Assembly: GCA_016617855.1 (NCBI GenBank)
Contig: JAECUM010005017.1
Span: forward strand, 20,382 to 84,381
Source of the DNA: Megalonaias nervosa
Taxonomy: Eukaryota; Mollusca; Bivalvia; Unionida; Unionidae
DNA: 64,000 nucleotides
Direction of reading: 5' to 3'
Made by a program: the position numbers and the translations under genes. The number at the start of each line of letters is the position of its first letter. Position 1 is the first letter of the stretch. Below the pieces are notes generated by a model. It was given only the letters and a program-made list of their open reading frames with translations. It made no database searches and was not told the DNA's origin. Shown here in pieces: positions 10,760 through 21,359 of the stretch.

Positions 10760-13410
10760 GTACTTTACCTTGCCTTGCCTGTAAGCTGTAAGCACTGATC
10801 CCTATACCATCTCTATCATGCACACATTACCAAACAATGATGTTACAGAATCAGTTGTATAGGTATCCATGCATAGCAGACACAACCACATGTCGACCTA
10901 GTAAGTAATTCTCGTCCGTACACAGTCATTCAAGATTCCGAACACAGAAATCAACCTATCTAGAAATAATTATATAAGATTGCAAATATACACCAAACAG
11001 AAAGGAAAGTGCTACTCAGGGATTCTTCAGAAGAATGCCTGAAAATACTAAAAATATTTGATATAATTACGAATAAATAACTTTATCATATATTTTAGAG
11101 AATTTCAACTCGAACTTTACAGAGATTCGAACCTGGGTCCGCGTGTATATGGCATCCATTTTATGTATTTGTTTTTGCCAACATTAATTAATTAACAACC
11201 CAAAGGCGTAAAGAACTAAACGTACCCTTACGATGTGTAGATGACATCAACCAAGGTACCGAGGTCAGCATTACAAAAGAGGATTTGGCACAGAAGGACA
11301 GCATGGAGCAGATCTTGGAATCCGTATGGATACCAGGTATGTAAAATATTACCCTACAATCCATGTCCCCAACCACATACATTTTTGATAGTTAAAACTC
11401 TCTAGAGGCAAAGAAAGGCACTCGATGTCACACAAGCTATATGTAAGTATACAGAACACACTTGTTCATTTCCAGCTCAAGTTAAACAGTTTGAACTTGG
11501 AAAGAGGCAATGACACTTGAGGTAACCATACAAATTAAAGCTTCCCCAACTGGGGATGTTGACTTAATACATCCTCAGTCTGTCATAATACATCCTCATA
11601 ATGAGATATAGATTCTGAAAATCAAAGTTGACAATGTTTCATGTATCTATGAAATACATACACATTAAATTTGAGACTCAATCCTATCAATGTCTAAATG
11701 AAAACTTTGAAGAAATCATTCAGGTCTTGTTCTAGCATGAGTCGGGAGGGGCTGAAGATTTCTGACTGACAAACTAAGGTCGCTCAAGGTCAATACAATC
11801 TGGACTTAATGTTAAACAACCGATTTAATTCTCAAGAAGAGTCGCAATTAACAAATTCTTAATGACGCATATGACATTCATATGACATTCATATATGACA
11901 TTCATATGACATTCATATGACATTCAGATCCGATAAAATGTAATTTAATTTAGGTTCAATCTTCACATTATAGTATGCACATCATATTATGGCGGTTGAT
12001 GTATGGGGTATTGAAATTAGGGTATTGCAGTTGTACATTTCATTTAAGCTGGTTTGTATTTTACTTTTGCAGCTGAAAATGATTCAGCTGGTAAATGGGG
12101 TCTTCAATGACCTTCTACCACCTTTCATTATTTCAATACATAATCAACTTGCTATAGCCATAACGAATTGTTCATATATTGGTTGACTGATGACACTCAG
12201 GCAATGATTAGATGGTTTCTTGTCTATAAATCCGACATGGTTTAATGTAGTCGATGAAGAAGATGAAATTTGTGGAGTGTCCTAAGCTGAATAATACCAG
12301 AAAAATATATAACAGTTGAATCAGAAATTTTTCAAAACACCAATCACGTGTGTATAAATTGCATTTCCGGTTCTTTAAATAAATGACTTTATTGTATTAT
12401 CAATCAAATTTGACATACAAGTAACTATAACATGTACTTATATAATAGTACAAGATACAACTTTGAACGTCAACTTTGTTTCAGATGATCCAGTAGATGA
12501 ACAAATATGTCAGGGCGACATGCATAATACAGGTAAAGCGTAACAGGTAAAATTCTTCTCTAAATGATACAAGGACGTTAAAAATATTTTTATTGCAATT
12601 TTGGTTTTAATGTAAACTGTGTTACAATTGTAAATTGTAATGGACTTACACATGAATCATACATATATACATCAACAAGATATGTGTTTACTTTATTAAA
12701 ATGCAAATTTCCTTAAGGAAAGGTATAAGGCATCTTATTACAAATTTAGTCATAATTTCTTCACAGATTACATAGTTAATGAAGAGAAGGTGGAGAAGGA
12801 AAAGCTCAAGTCTAGCATTCTAGAGTTCAACAATGATTTTTACATTCTGTATTGGCCTGACGGTAAGCCCGATTATCAGAAATATGTCAAGTTTGTTTTC
12901 GATTACTTAGCTCTATCCCCCCACCACAAAAAGGCAAATTTTTAAAAAAGTTCAATCAAGTATGCACCTGCTAAAAGATTTTTTGTTTTGGATATGTTAA
13001 ACTTTCTGATTTAAAACATTTTATTAAGAAAACAAATCTAGTAGTGCAAACAATAGCTTGCAAAAGTGAACTAGAATAAGCCATCACATTTGTATTATCG
13101 TCGCAGCCTTCTTAACAAAGCGTAAGTCATGTATAGGTTTGTGTTTCTGTATTTTTATAGGTTTTATAGTGTAGTTTTGTTGGAGGCATTTTCAGTGATG
13201 TTGCAGAAGAAAATATATCCTTCGGAACTAAGTACAAAGATATTAATGATATTGTATGCAGCAAGGAGGCTAGAAAAGTAGTCAAAACTTCTTATTTTAT
13301 TTGAAGGATTTCTTAGCTTAATGGAACATCCACCCACTATCGATACTACTCATACATATATTTATATTTCTATTTTCCTTTTAGAAGATGGCCATCTAGA
13401 CTGGCAGTGA
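10176..13410 (+). CDS. Host spliced gene, 3' part (five exons)
   Basis: Exons 10176-10267, 11214-11336, 12485-12532, 12767-12862 and 13385-13410. Each visible internal boundary has AG/GT signals (GTAGGT, GTATGT, GTAAAG and GTAAGC donors), and all four introns are phase 1. The joined frame is open and ends in TGA at 13408. The encoded sequence is acidic and hydrophilic (for example CVDDINQGTEVSITKEDLAQ and LEFNNDFYILYWPD), with no domain I recognise. The first listed exon's upstream boundary is uncertain (10176 or 10183) and no start codon was found, so 5' exons are missing. This is the only host gene I can support here; the product is unknown. Confidence 0.6.
10704..10757. repeat. (TA)n microsatellite
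   Basis: Perfect TA dinucleotide run inside the first visible intron of the host gene. Confidence 0.95.
11868..11925. repeat. Short tandem repeat, ~10 bp unit
   Basis: About five copies of CATATGACATT-like units in the second visible intron of the host gene. Confidence 0.85.
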
Positions 13411-13436
13411 AACGCGAGAAGACAAAATATTTATCG

Positions 13437-13441
13437 TGTAT

Positions 13442-13484
<43 letters not shown>

Positions 13485-13485
13485 T
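13437..13485. repeat. (TTTA)n microsatellite
   Basis: About twelve TTTA units in the presumed 3' UTR of the host gene. Confidence 0.95.
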
Positions 13486-13531
13486 TGGTTATGCACATTT
13501 TGTTGCACGTTTGACTGGTAATATTTTCAGC

Positions 13532-13537
13532 AATAAA
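13532..13537 (+). promoter_or_regulatory. Candidate polyadenylation signal
   Basis: AATAAA lies 122 bases after the host gene's stop codon and is a reasonable 3' end for that transcript. Position and hexamer are the only support. Confidence 0.4.
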
Positions 13538-13539
13538 AC

Positions 13540-15910
13540 AATCCTCTCAGCTCTAGCTATGATCTTGTGTATGTTTTGCTATATTTTGTATTCGTTTTCA
13601 TCCTTTGCCTAGGTATAGCAAGAATTCTCAAACTGGTACGAGTTTAAACTATGCCATACGTTTCTAGAACTAATGTTATTAGTAAAATCTATGGACATGA
13701 ATTGCAGATTGTATATATGAAACTTTTTATGCATGTTTTGCCATTTCTCATACACTCTGAGATATCTATGTATCTATCTATGGATCGAGAAACACAGACG
13801 TACAGAAATTGAGAAGATAAATAAGTACTGTAATTTAAAACATTTAGTACGGATAATGAATTTTAGCAGGAACTGAAAAGTTATAGCAAAATGATAATTT
13901 GAATGGTTACTTTTGAAAAGAACAGGTGAAGGATGACTTATCTTTTCTTGGATTAATATAAATAATAATGACAACAATAATTGAAGATGATGGCGACTAC
14001 GATGATGAAGATGAAAAATACAAATATTTATGTAAGCTATCACTGCTCGGAAACGTAGTGTATTTGCCAAAAACCCTAAATAGTGGACTATCTACCAACT
14101 GACTTCCTTGCTAGTTAAATCCTTCTCGATAGACCTAATGGCCTGGGGGTGTCATATATATCACTATATATCTGTCTATGTTTGCCTCATTATGCCTTGC
14201 TAAGACTCTGATCATGCATAGAGGCATAAACAGCAGCATCACATGGTGGATATACGATGCGTTTTCGTTCACCTGAGGAGACGTTTTTGAATTAATTATA
14301 GAGAACAGCAACAAAAAAACCCCAACTTAAAACAATTGTTATCTTCACTTTTCACCTACATAAATGAGTGCAACAGCAATAGCGACCACGGATACTTCTT
14401 GGAAGTTCTTTTGGAATACCCTGAAGAAATTAACCGTAATGATTATCCGTTAGCGGAAGAAACGTTGTCAGCACCTAGTCAGTGATTTTCACCTTATTGG
14501 TGAACAATCATGAATGAATCACTGTATAAATTTACTAAATACACCATGGTTGTGCCAAATCTCAGAAACAACCGTGTAGCACACGTAAGAAATCTGTACT
14601 TCTATATGCAGTTAGGAATGCATGTAAGTATATTGTATTGAGTTAGTGGATTTCATCCGCAAATGTGGATGGTCCCATACATTCAAATTAATACTGATTC
14701 GCGCACAGCGGCCAGAAATGATTTTGTAAAAAAAAACAACAAACAATTATTCAAACTCATGAAAATTCCGTATTTGGCAAACTAATGGTGGTTGTATAAA
14801 AATTCACATATGATGGGTACTTAACCATCTTTGCTTGTATTTAGGATGAAATTTATCATTGTATACGTGATGGATTCTGACTACGGTGATGCGGTTACTG
14901 AATTTAGTGACAAATAGATTGATATATGTTTTGCGAGTAACATAATGTGCTTCTTCGATACGCATCCATAACACTGTCACCAGGTAATGTCAAATATAAT
15001 TAATTATTCTTTGTTCGATTGCTTTCGCCTCAGAGTCACTCGATTACGAAGGACCATGGTCCAGTTGTTATGGGGGCGGTCACCAGTTATTATGTACTTT
15101 TGAGAGAGTGACGTATATAAGGTGAAGTTGTTTGCATTTAAAACATACACTGTGGAGAGAATGTTGGCATACTTCTATGCTACTTTGATGTAATGTGGCT
15201 GACATTTCTTTGGATATTGTACTTTTTTGGAAATTGTAAATGATCTTAGCACACTGCTAACTAAAATGACTGCTCCCTTGTGCTCCAAAAATCAGCCTGA
15301 ATTTGTTTGAAGTACACTATCTTTAACAGCTATTAAAATAGGGAAAATGAATTTTGCCAGACTAGACAATACTAGCTTCTGAAAGTGCAATCGATGAATT
15401 ACCAAATACATAAATGTAAAAGAAAAAGTTATGGGCTCTTTTTTCTACAATTTACCTCTAAAGTTCAGGAAGTGAAAATGACCAAGTGGAGCTAGCACAT
15501 TTTTGAAAGGTGCACATCTGGAGTAAGGCCAAGCTGTATACTCTATAGCCCATATTACACCCATCAATCATACCAAAACAAAGGGAATTAAAGGTTCTTT
15601 GAACAATACCTAAGATATACAAGGTCTTTTTTTAAATAGCCAGTATAACCAGTGAGAAAATCCGGGGAAATTATTTTAATTTAAAATTCTAACCTATGCA
15701 AAATACGAAACTGTAGAGAGCCACCTATATGGGAGTGATCTGACGGGTTTGCGATTGACGTTAGTGTGGCTGCCATTGTTGTTGTTATTATTGTCAGTAT
15801 TTTCAGCTAGGGATTGGAAAGAAGATATCCAATACATCTTCTGAGTAAAATAGTCCACAGTTGTTTATCTCCTTCTTGCGAACTCCAGTTTCTAATATGT
15901 ACTCCAATTA
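13540..15910. other. Stretch without recognisable genes
   Basis: AT-rich intergenic sequence up to the left border of element A. The only local structure noted is a nested inverted repeat at about 14480-14524 (CAGTGATT...AATCACTG enclosing TTCACC-ttatt-GGTGAA). Confidence 0.5.
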
Positions 15911-15915
15911 CACGA
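15911..15915. repeat. Target-site duplication CACGA, left copy (element A)
   Basis: CACGA directly precedes the left terminal repeat and recurs directly after the right one (27163-27167). Polintons usually make 6 bp duplications; the sixth base differs here on either side. Confidence 0.75.
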
Positions 15916-16165
15916 AGCAGCAGGGAAGGCGAATCCTACAACTTTTCAATTAGAGATTACGCTGAAAAATAAAGTTTCCTACGGACATGAAAATAACAAA
16001 CGTCAATAACGTCAAACCGAAGCTTCCAACCGACCCGAAACTTTCCTATTTGGGTTAGCTTATTTTTGTTACTTTATTTTTTGACATTTATGTTTTTGTT
16101 TTTTATGGAGTGTTTGTTTATGTACCCGCTCACTCACTTGTTGTCGTCGCCCTCCCTGCTGCTGT
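15916..16165 (+). repeat. Element A left terminal inverted repeat (~250 bp)
   Basis: Reverse-complementary to 26912-27162 over its whole length with about 10% mismatch. The outer end begins with AG, as Polinton ends commonly do. The inner end (GCCCTCCCTGCTGCT) is itself the inverse complement of the outer end (AGCAGCAGGGAAGGC), so the repeat is a foldback unit in its own right. Confidence 0.9.
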
Positions 16166-16193
16166 GTGGGTGTGGCTTAATTAAATCATTATC

Positions 16194-17155
16194 ATGTCAA
16201 TAATGGAATCTCACACAGCTAAACTAGTTCGACAGCGACTAGAGGCAATTAAGAAATATCTCCCCGTCCGTGATTCTGTCAAGCAACAACTACAAGCGCG
16301 TCAGGGGTCTCAGATGGAATGTACAGAGGGTACAGAACAGTTATTTGAACCAATCGTCGAACCGACAAAAAAAAATTGTTTCAGCAGCTGAGGCAACACA
16401 AAAAGCTCTAGAGACATTGCCTATTGATATTGTTGGACGACTTCAAGCAGCTAAAACCCGGGCAACCTCCTCAACCACCACCTGAAGTTCGACCACGACC
16501 TCCGCCAAGAGCCAGAATTAACATCATAGATAAATTCACGCCTGAAGGTAATGCGGCTATCAGAAATCGAACCCAATTACTTGATATTGCCTCGTGTGGA
16601 TATTAAAATAGAAATAATTATGTGAAACCCGAACATGTTAAAAATGTGAGACCTGCCGACTGGATTAAGAATGTCGCCGTTGATATTCCGCAAATCAGAA
16701 CTGAGAAAGATATTAATAATTTTGACATCTTTAACAATGCAGTACGCGAGTATATTGGACAAGCAAGACAAGAAGGAAAACAAAAAGAAGAAGGAATGAA
16801 GTCTAAACTTAAAGAGGTTGAACGAGCAAGGAAACAAAAAGGAAAAGAAGATTCGGAATATGAAGAAATTAGACGAAGGAGCGAATCACGTTCACCAAGT
16901 AAGAAATAAACAACTGGAAGTGGTCTGAGCAATTGGGTCACTCAAGGAAGTGGTCTTATTACTCCATATCCCAATAATATCCTTGCCGATGTTGAAGAAA
17001 TTTTGAATGGCGGAAAACGAGTTGGCAATAATTCCCCAGAAATCATTAATGAAGCAGCTGATATTTGTCTGAGATTATTTACGGGCGGTATTATGTATAT
17101 TAATGTTTATCGGTCCCTCATCGATGAAATAACCGATGATTACCGCAGTGATTGA
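16194..17155 (+). pseudogene. GSGL/coiled-coil virion protein (element A)
   Basis: First gene after the TIR. It begins MSIMESHTAKLVRQRLEAI and matches element B's first gene (shared RLEAIKKYLPVRDSVKQQL). Frame changes occur near 16370 and 16450 and stops near 16605 and 16907. After a Pro-rich middle and a Lys/Glu coiled-coil-like segment, the tail reads GSGLITPYPNNILADVEEIL and ends NVYRSLIDEITDDY. The conserved tail after GSGL also survives in elements B and D. Function unknown; the position at the head of the virion block suggests a structural or DNA-associated role. Confidence 0.65.
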
Positions 17156-17193
17156 TTAAGGGTATGCAATTAGATCAGTGACAAGAAAATAGG

Positions 17194-17709
17194 ATCATCA
17201 TACATAATACTCACCGTGGACCGATCATGGTCAGGGTGATAAATTCGCAATTACCTACATATAAAGAGTTCTACGGAGATGGATTCGGTGATGTTGTTCA
17301 GGGTCTATTTAGAAGGATACCCTGAAAAGCAATGCCATTTGTAAAGCAACTGGGGATGAAAGCTATTGATGCTGTTCGTGATAAAGGTATTGGTGTTGTT
17401 GGTGATGTTGCCGGTAAAGCATTCTCAGCAATCAAGAATAGACTATCACGATTAGTACGACGAAAACCTCAGCCAGTAAAATTACCTAGCACAAAAGTTA
17501 TGCCTGCAAATGTTAGTAAGATAAGAAATCAGGCTGCGAATCAAAAACTAGCGGAGTTGGCTATGCCTGAAAATGTTAGTAAGATAATAAATCAGGCTGC
17601 GAATCAAGAACTAGCGGAGTTGGCTGGTGTACCCCTAACAGGAAAAGAAAGAGAAAAAAATATAGCTGTTAGTCTGATAGCAAGAAGTGGTCTTCGTGTT
17701 AGACGATAA
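17194..17709 (+). pseudogene. pVI-like amphipathic virion protein (element A)
   Basis: Homolog of element B 51975-52456. The first ATG in frame is 17227, but similarity to B extends upstream (HRGPIMVRV versus QRGPTMVRV), so the original start was probably near 17194 and has mutated. YGDGFGDVVQGLFRRI is followed by an in-frame TGA at 17323, then a clean run to 17709. Adenovirus pVI-type proteins have an amphipathic, membrane-active N-terminus; the glycine-rich helix followed by basic sequence suggests that class by inference. A ~20-residue block (NVSKIxNQAANQxLAELA) is tandemly duplicated here, single in B. Confidence 0.6.
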
Positions 17710-17723
17710 CAAATATAATAAAG

Positions 17724-18416
17724 ATGTTCAAACGTGTATCTGATCCCGCATTCGACATGGACGCACCAGTTCTCAAGGATGAATCGGTACGTGATTATCA
17801 GTATTATTCTTATGACGCACGTGTACATGACGAGCGTGGAAGAATCGAATTACAAGTTCAGGATGGAAGCAGATATTTCCTGCCCGCTGAGGCAATTATT
17901 GAGATCGAAAGTAGACTTCTGAAATTAGATAATACAGATTACGGAATTGGTAATCAAGTTGGTTTTGTTAATAATGGCATCATGGCGTTGTTTAAAAGTG
18001 CCACATACATGATTGATGGTTGGGAAATTGAGGTTTGTCATAAGGACATCGACGTTGCCACGACGATACTTGGCCTTGCAAGATACAGCGATGATTATTC
18101 GAGATCAGCTGGTCCATCAATAATGTTTGCAAAGGATACAACTAATCATCCAGAAAATAGAAACGTAACACTAAACGCAGCTGGGGACACAGTTGTATCA
18201 ACGAATGAAAATTTCAACTTGGGATTCGCAACACGTCGACTAATGTTGAACGACGATGAAGAATTTTCATGTGCAATTCCACTATCACATATCTTTGGAT
18301 TTTGTAGAAATGTTAGAAAGGTCATTTTCCGGGCAAAACATACAATCGTCCTTGTGAGAAAAACATATTATGATCTGAATCAGAATAAATATTATTATCA
18401 AAATAAAAATAGATAG
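17724..18416 (+). pseudogene. Double-jelly-roll capsid candidate, 3'-truncated (element A)
   Basis: 230 codons closely matching the first half of element B's 464-residue protein: FDMDAPVLKDESVRDYQYYS, VGFVNNGIMALF, TTILGLAR, DDYSRSAGPS, AIPLSHIFGFCRNVRKVIF. Similarity stops after LVRK, where the sequence runs into TCTGAAT-type simple repeats and the frame ends in low-complexity codons. A deletion therefore removed the second half together with the downstream virion genes. The start is chosen to match B. Confidence 0.75.
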
Positions 18417-18560
18417 TATAATCTGAATCTGTATCAGAATAAAAAAAAAATATTATATAATCTGAATCTGAATCGGAATAAAAAAATGAATATTATATAA
18501 TCTGAATAAATCTGAATCAGAATAGAAATAAATATTATAATCTGAATCTGAATAAGAATA
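18417..18560. repeat. (TCTGAAT/AGAATAAA)n degenerate simple repeat
   Basis: Interspersed CTGAATC and AGAATAAA units at the capsid breakpoint. The same repeat type resumes at 19000-19100 and occurs, reverse-complemented, in element C at about 28615-28800. Confidence 0.85.
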
Positions 18561-18578
18561 AATACACCTTTCACTTTT

Positions 18579-18970
18579 TTAGCCCTCTTGATTTTCGTCA
18601 GTGACTTTGTCAGTGATTTTACAATCGTACAGAAAATTTTTCAGCTGTCGCACGAGTGAACTCATAGTCTTTTTTGTTTCGTATTAACGTGATAATTCTG
18701 ATCTAACTTTCTCAATCGTGTTTGCGAGTGAAACAAATTTTTCAATATCCTCATTATCGACATAAAGCAGAGATTATTTTACGGTCTGTTGAAATAACTT
18801 AATAAATCTATATTCAGCTGCTAGTGTATATCTGCCATCATCTTTCCGTTCCTGTAGCGCTTAAAAATCATTTGTGATTTTATCAGTATCCAATTGTTCA
18901 GATAATTCTATATCATCATCATTTAATTTTTAATCTCAGAAATAATCATATTAATATTTTCGGAATGCTT
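18579..18970 (-). pseudogene. Small conserved protein of unknown function, inverted (element A)
   Basis: The minus strand reads NINMIISEIKN, then RYTLAAEYRFIKLFQQ, then LANTIEKVRSEL and YETKKTMSSLVRQL. These align in order with element B 59285-59705 (NINVIVSAIKK, RFTLSADYKFMKIIQQ, LSNAIDKIKLEL, YEQKKIMNFRIRQL). Frameshifts and stops are present. In B the gene is on the + strand, so this segment is inverted relative to B. I recognise no domain; it looks helical and charged. Confidence 0.6.
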
Positions 18971-18999
18971 TATACAATAAATATTTGTTTAAAATAAAA

Positions 19000-19100
19000 T
19001 TAAATCTGAATCAGAATAAAAATATTTCTGAATCATAATAAAAAAAATAATAATATTTCTAAATCGGAATAAATATTATTATCAGAATAAAATTGAAATA
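19000..19100. repeat. Degenerate simple repeat, second block
   Basis: More CTGAATC/AGAATAAA units, flanking the inverted small gene together with 18417-18560. Confidence 0.8.
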
Positions 19101-19446
19101 AATAGGAACAATGATGAGTGGTTATCATTCCAAGGGTCCCTTCATTTGCCAGTATTTGCCGTTCCATAGGGTCCCCTCATCGATGCCTTTCTTATGGCTT
19201 GTATGGGGGCACCCTTCAAGATTTTCTTTCTGGCGACATTCTTTCTGAATGTCCTTCTGCAGTGTACCCTTCAGTGAAATTGAGAGCTACATCACGCTAC
19301 TGTTTATGTTTGGAGGCTCCAGTTTTCAAACTCGTTCATAGACACACACCCCGGCGAATTCCTAAAAGTGCAAAAAGAAATTTAAGAAATTCATAGGGCT
19401 GTCTATACGTTTTTCAATTTTATTCACACCCCCCAAATCAACCAGC

Positions 19447-19531
19447 GGGTGAGTGAAAAACAACGCTCACCACGTTTTTCGACGTGGTGAAGAGGTGTAC
19501 ATGAAATTCCCTGGGGCTGAAGCCCCCACTT
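19447..19531. other. Cluster of three hairpins
   Basis: Three adjacent inverted repeats within 85 bp: GGGTGAG...CGCTCACC, CACCACGT-tttcg-ACGTGGTG (8 bp perfect stem) and GGGGCT-ga-AGCCCC (6 bp perfect stem). The surrounding ~400 bp (19110-19535) is more GC-rich than the rest of element A. The nature of the segment is unknown. Confidence 0.6.
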
Positions 19532-19569
19532 ATTATGAAAAACTGCGAAATATTCATCAACGTCGACAA

Positions 19570-19650
19570 TATGTCAGTCACGGAATTTGGAACGCTAGAC
19601 CTCGAGTATGAGAATCCGCCATTCTAATACTGCGCCACGGACCCATCCTT
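19570..19650 (-). mobile_element. Degenerate tRNA-like SINE head
   Basis: The minus strand reads GGGTCCGTGGCGCAGTA, tRNA-like with an A-box region, then a weak B-box-like segment (GGTCTAGCGTTCCAAATTCC). No clear target duplication. Confidence 0.4.
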
Positions 19651-19714
19651 ACAAATATATGTTTCAGAAATTATTATGAAGTTACCTGTACTGGATAAAC
19701 AGGCAACCTACATG

Positions 19715-20190
19715 CGATCAGTATACTGAATAAATCATAATTTTTGTAAACTGCAATGTGGATTTGTTTCAATTTCCAAACACTGCATAAAATATCTGCA
19801 TTTAATAATCGCACATACATTTCTGCAAGATGTCATCCGGGAGTTTAAAGTACACGTAGGTCTGGTCTGTACAGCTGTCTTACCTGAAACATCTGAAAGT
19901 AACTTCCCTGGACTGCACACGCAAGCGGTGCGTGACTTACTGACGTTACCTAACGGGCAGTTCCTACAAGTGATCAGTATACTGAATAAATCACAACTGC
20001 TGCAAACTGCAGTGTGTATTTATTTCAAATTTCCAAACATAGGTATAAAATATCCGTATTTAATAATCGCACATACATTTCCTTAGGATGTCATTCGGGA
20101 GTTAAAGTACATGCAGATCTATTACATACTCCTGTACAAATATCTTACCTGTCTAACCTGTAAGAGCTAAAATAACTTACCTGGATAGAA
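19715..20190. repeat. Direct tandem duplication, ~255 bp unit
   Basis: GATCAGTATACTGAATAAAT begins both halves (about 19716 and 19970). Matching blocks AATAATCGCACATACATTTC and GATGTCAT follow at equal spacing. The copies have diverged moderately. Confidence 0.8.
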
Positions 20191-20341
20191 ACAGTAAAAA
20201 AAAATTATCGCTGCAGTCATATAATATTACGCAGTTACAAGCAGGGCAACTGCCTAATTACTCTACCGGAGAAAGCGTTGCTTCATAGAGTTATCTCCCT
20301 TCATCATCTAACACAATCATGAGATACTAAAATGTTATTTT

Positions 20342-20790
20342 TTGTTTATATTTCTTTGAAAACGCCGATTTGGATATATTATTTGCGACATATTGCACCG
20401 AACGCGCGTGAATATCACAATATTTTCCAGCTGCATTCATTGATTGAAATATTATTTCTTCGCCAGTCTCCGCGTTCACAGATTTAACAACCCTGGGAAA
20501 TTAACTATATTTTCCAGTACCCCTTGTGCCGAAATCTGACTCTGTGTTATAGCTTGTAAGTTACATAAAGAATTATCAAGTTTAATGCCGTTAATGTGAT
20601 CGATTGATCCCCAAAAAATTCGTAGATGAACTTAAGAGATAAATATCTTTTTCCCAGCATCAAATCTAAGATAACAAGCTTTATCAACAACACGGACTGG
20701 TTTTTCTAATCGACAGTTCCTGATTACACCATCACGAGATGCCTCATAATTTTCAATGATGGGATGCTTCACAAATTCATGTTGCTCCAT
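20342..20790 (-). pseudogene. NUMOD/HNH endonuclease-like protein (element A)
   Basis: Homolog of element B 60368-60892: the minus-strand start MEQHEFVKHPIIENYEASRD is followed by an HNH core DHINGIKLDNSL. An in-frame stop occurs before the core and further frameshifts after it. Same position as in B, tail-to-head with the zinc protein gene. Confidence 0.7.
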
Positions 20791-20890
20791 TATATAATAA
20801 TATTATTAGTCTAAATTATTTTGTTGCTGGGGTAAAAATCTGGCGAGAGAGTCTTCGGCGTTTTTAATAGGAGAGTCGACTCCATCGGAG

Positions 20891-21122
20891 TTATTTTTTG
20901 TCATAATATCGTTTCAGCTCTCTGTATTTTTTACCACCGCATTGTGCACACAACTGCGTTTCTCCTCTAACCCCAACACCACAGTTCAAGAACATTTTTG
21001 GTCCTAGAATCCCTCTACGAACACTTTGCATGTGACATCCACCGAATTCATTTATGCAAGCCCTGTTACAAGGAACTGAAGAACCAATCATAAGCCAATT
21101 GCATTTATTCTTTGCTTCAATC

Positions 21123-21124
<2 letters not shown>
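20891..21124 (-). pseudogene. Cys-rich zinc-binding protein (element A), C-terminus frameshifted
   Basis: Starting at MIEAKNKCNW (21124), the frame keeps CNRAC, CGVGVRGETQLCAQCGGKKY and RELKRYYDKK, then stops; B continues for another 25 residues. A longer frame reading upstream through the TA/TAA repeat is an artefact of the microsatellite. One Cys pair of B (PCIVCS) is changed here (LNCG). Confidence 0.7.
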
Positions 21125-21323
<199 letters not shown>

Positions 21324-21359
21324 ATCTTCAATTTAAAAATATATTTGCCTTACTTATGA

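Noticed and set aside
19118..19396. 92-codon ORF as a real gene in element A
   Set aside because: No homolog in B or C, no recognisable motif, and no companion signals; kept only as part of an odd GC-richer island.
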